Shown: piece after piece, positions 4,823 to 5,275 of the stretch
How positions within the stretch are numbered: position 1 is the stretch's first letter
Layout of the letters: each line of letters opens with the position of its first letter
NCBI GenBank assembly: GCA_001799045.1
Contig: MGRY01000180.1
Coordinates: 1-5,275, forward strand
Reading direction: 5' to 3'
DNA: 5,275 nucleotides
From: Deltaproteobacteria bacterium RIFCSPLOWO2_02_56_12
Lineage (GTDB): Bacteria; Desulfobacterota; Binatia; UBA9968
Made by a program: the position numbers and the translations under genes
Notes under the pieces: model-generated
The model's input: the letters and a program-made list of their open reading frames with translations, nothing else
What the model was told of the DNA's origin: nothing
Database searches by the model: none

Positions 4823-4886
4823 TCGTTATTCGTCTATTCGTTATTCGTTAATCGAATCAACGATTCAACCAATAACGAGTAACGAA
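4823..4886. repeat. TTCGTTA hairpin with tandem 15-bp units
   Basis: TTCGTTATTCGTTA (4837-4850) pairs with TAACGAGTAACGAA (4873-4886), 13 Watson-Crick pairs and one G-T. A second hairpin nests in the loop: GAATC (4854-4858) with GATTC (4862-4866). The left side is also a tandem repeat: two 15-bp units beginning TCGTTATTCGT (4823-4837 and 4838-4852) match at 13 of 15 positions. The element is markedly AT-rich and flanked by GC-rich CAAGGCGCGC and GAGCGAGGCGGGCGAG sequences, the style of a dispersed intergenic repeat. Confidence 0.65.
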
Positions 4887-4931
4887 ATTGGAGCGAGGCG
4901 GGCGAGAATCGAGCGCAGCAAAAAGGAAAAC

Positions 4932-4958
4932 GCCTAAAGAGGCTTCTGAGATTTTTTT
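4932..4958 (+). terminator. Possible weak terminator before the transporter gene
   Basis: GCCT (4932-4935) and AGGC (4940-4943) could form a 4-bp stem with an AAAG loop, followed after 8 bases by seven T residues (4952-4958). The stem is short and the T-run is not directly adjacent, so this is marginal. It lies in the right place to end a transcript of the small gene. Confidence 0.2.
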
Positions 4959-4977
4959 CCACTTAAAGCTATTTCGA

Positions 4978-5006
4978 TTGACTCTAAAATAGGTTTCCTC
5001 TAGCTT
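4978..5006 (+). promoter_or_regulatory. Possible promoter of the MFS transporter, leaderless arrangement
   Basis: TTGACT (4978-4983) is a 5-of-6 match to the -35 consensus, and 17 bases later comes TAGCTT (5001-5006), a poor -10 match (3 of 6). The implied start of transcription falls at or very near the ATG at 5013, which has no Shine-Dalgarno. The weak -10 keeps confidence low. Confidence 0.22.
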
Positions 5007-5012
5007 GCGGCC

Positions 5013-5275
5013 ATGCCCGCGCTCTCTCTTCCCATTCTCTTCGGTCTAGGCGAGCTGGCGCCGGCAAAGCGTAAGGCCCTGATGCTGGTTTTCGCTTCGA
5101 GCATGGCGCTCATGATGGGGGTGAACTTCATTCAGCCGGCGCTCCCGGCAATGACGCAGGCTTTTGGCATCAGCGACTCGGCCCTGGGTTTGGTGATGAC
5201 GGTCTACACGGGGCCCGCGATTATCCTCGCGCCCCTTTTCGGCATCGTTGCCGATCTTTACGGGCGGCGCCTCCT
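5013..5275 (+). CDS. Major facilitator superfamily transporter (N-terminal fragment, cut by window edge)
   Basis: The first 87 codons of an inner-membrane secondary transporter that runs past the right edge. After a short cytoplasmic leader (1-21, ending PAKRK) comes TM1 at about 22-42 (ALMLVFASSMALMMGVNFIQP) and the usual PALPAMTQAFGIS loop. TM2 follows at about 57-79 (ALGLVMTVYTGPAIILAPLFG), then MFS motif A, GIVADLYGRR (77-86), with Asp81 and the Gly-Arg-Arg end intact. This loop pattern suits the drug-efflux-like (DHA) branches, but substrate and helix count are out of view. A stop codon (TAG 5001-5003) sits three codons before the ATG in the same frame, so translation cannot start further upstream. 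A later ATG at 5082 is possible but would remove the leader. There is no Shine-Dalgarno at 5013. Confidence 0.88.
   Translation, partial: MPALSLPILFGLGELAPAKRKALMLVFASSMALMMGVNFIQPALPAMTQAFGISDSALGLVMTVYTGPAIILAPLFGIVADLYGRRL

Noticed and set aside
4740..4937. Open frame of 65 codons on the plus strand after the small gene
   Set aside because: It runs straight through the palindromic and TTCGTTA repeats, has no ribosome binding site and encodes a low-complexity basic peptide; it is a by-product of the repeats. The overlapping frame at 4592-4882 is likewise rejected.
4081..5012. CRISPR array or tandem repeat locus
   Set aside because: The repeats are few, unequal in spacing and palindromic; there are no regular repeat-spacer units.

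Overview
This window looks like a stretch of chromosome from a Gram-negative, moderately GC-rich bacterium. The genes are ordinary bacterial ones with tight spacing and one GTGA stop/start overlap. The intergenic DNA is full of short palindromic debris: TTTGAGATCT-type hairpins, TTCGTTA-type hairpins, and CTTCGA..CTGAG..CTCAG..CGAAG palindromes. From memory this style is common in Desulfobacterota (the old Deltaproteobacteria) and related uncultured groups. That assignment is an inference; no marker gene here settles it.

Layout. On the minus strand, reading from 1301 down to 1, lies a compact three-gene set: a DUF309 protein, a LolD/MacB-type ABC ATPase, and the N-terminal 81 codons of an FtsX/MacB-type permease that runs off the left edge. 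Spacings are 6 bp and then a 4-base overlap, so these are probably one operon. The ATPase and permease should form an inner-membrane ABC complex that extrudes or transfers something in the envelope; the substrate cannot be told from here.

Across a 178-bp divergent intergenic region (1302-1479), which carries a long symmetric imperfect stem, the plus strand begins with an RlmD/RumA-type 23S rRNA m5U methyltransferase (1480-2790) having TRAM, Fe-S and SAM-methyltransferase signatures. A soluble GAF-HisKA-HATPase sensor kinase follows 24 bp later (2815-4080). It has a promoter-like sequence of its own overlapping the end of the methyltransferase gene, and no response regulator lies within the window.

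From 4081 to 5012 the DNA is mostly non-coding and rich in repeats: several nested inverted repeats, one of them a 145-bp MITE-like unit. In its middle is a single convincing small gene (4480-4725) with a perfect AGGAGG ribosome binding site, encoding an unrecognised 81-residue protein. The small gene is bracketed by pairs of related repeats. Its upstream region shares a promoter-like block, at identical spacing, with that of the kinase gene. This is the most unusual part of the window.

At the right edge a major facilitator superfamily transporter begins at 5013 and continues beyond 5275. Apart from the ABC operon and the possible rlmD-kinase pair, nothing in the sequence ties these genes into one pathway. 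I see no CRISPR array, tRNA, rRNA, transposase, integrase or recognisable defence gene.
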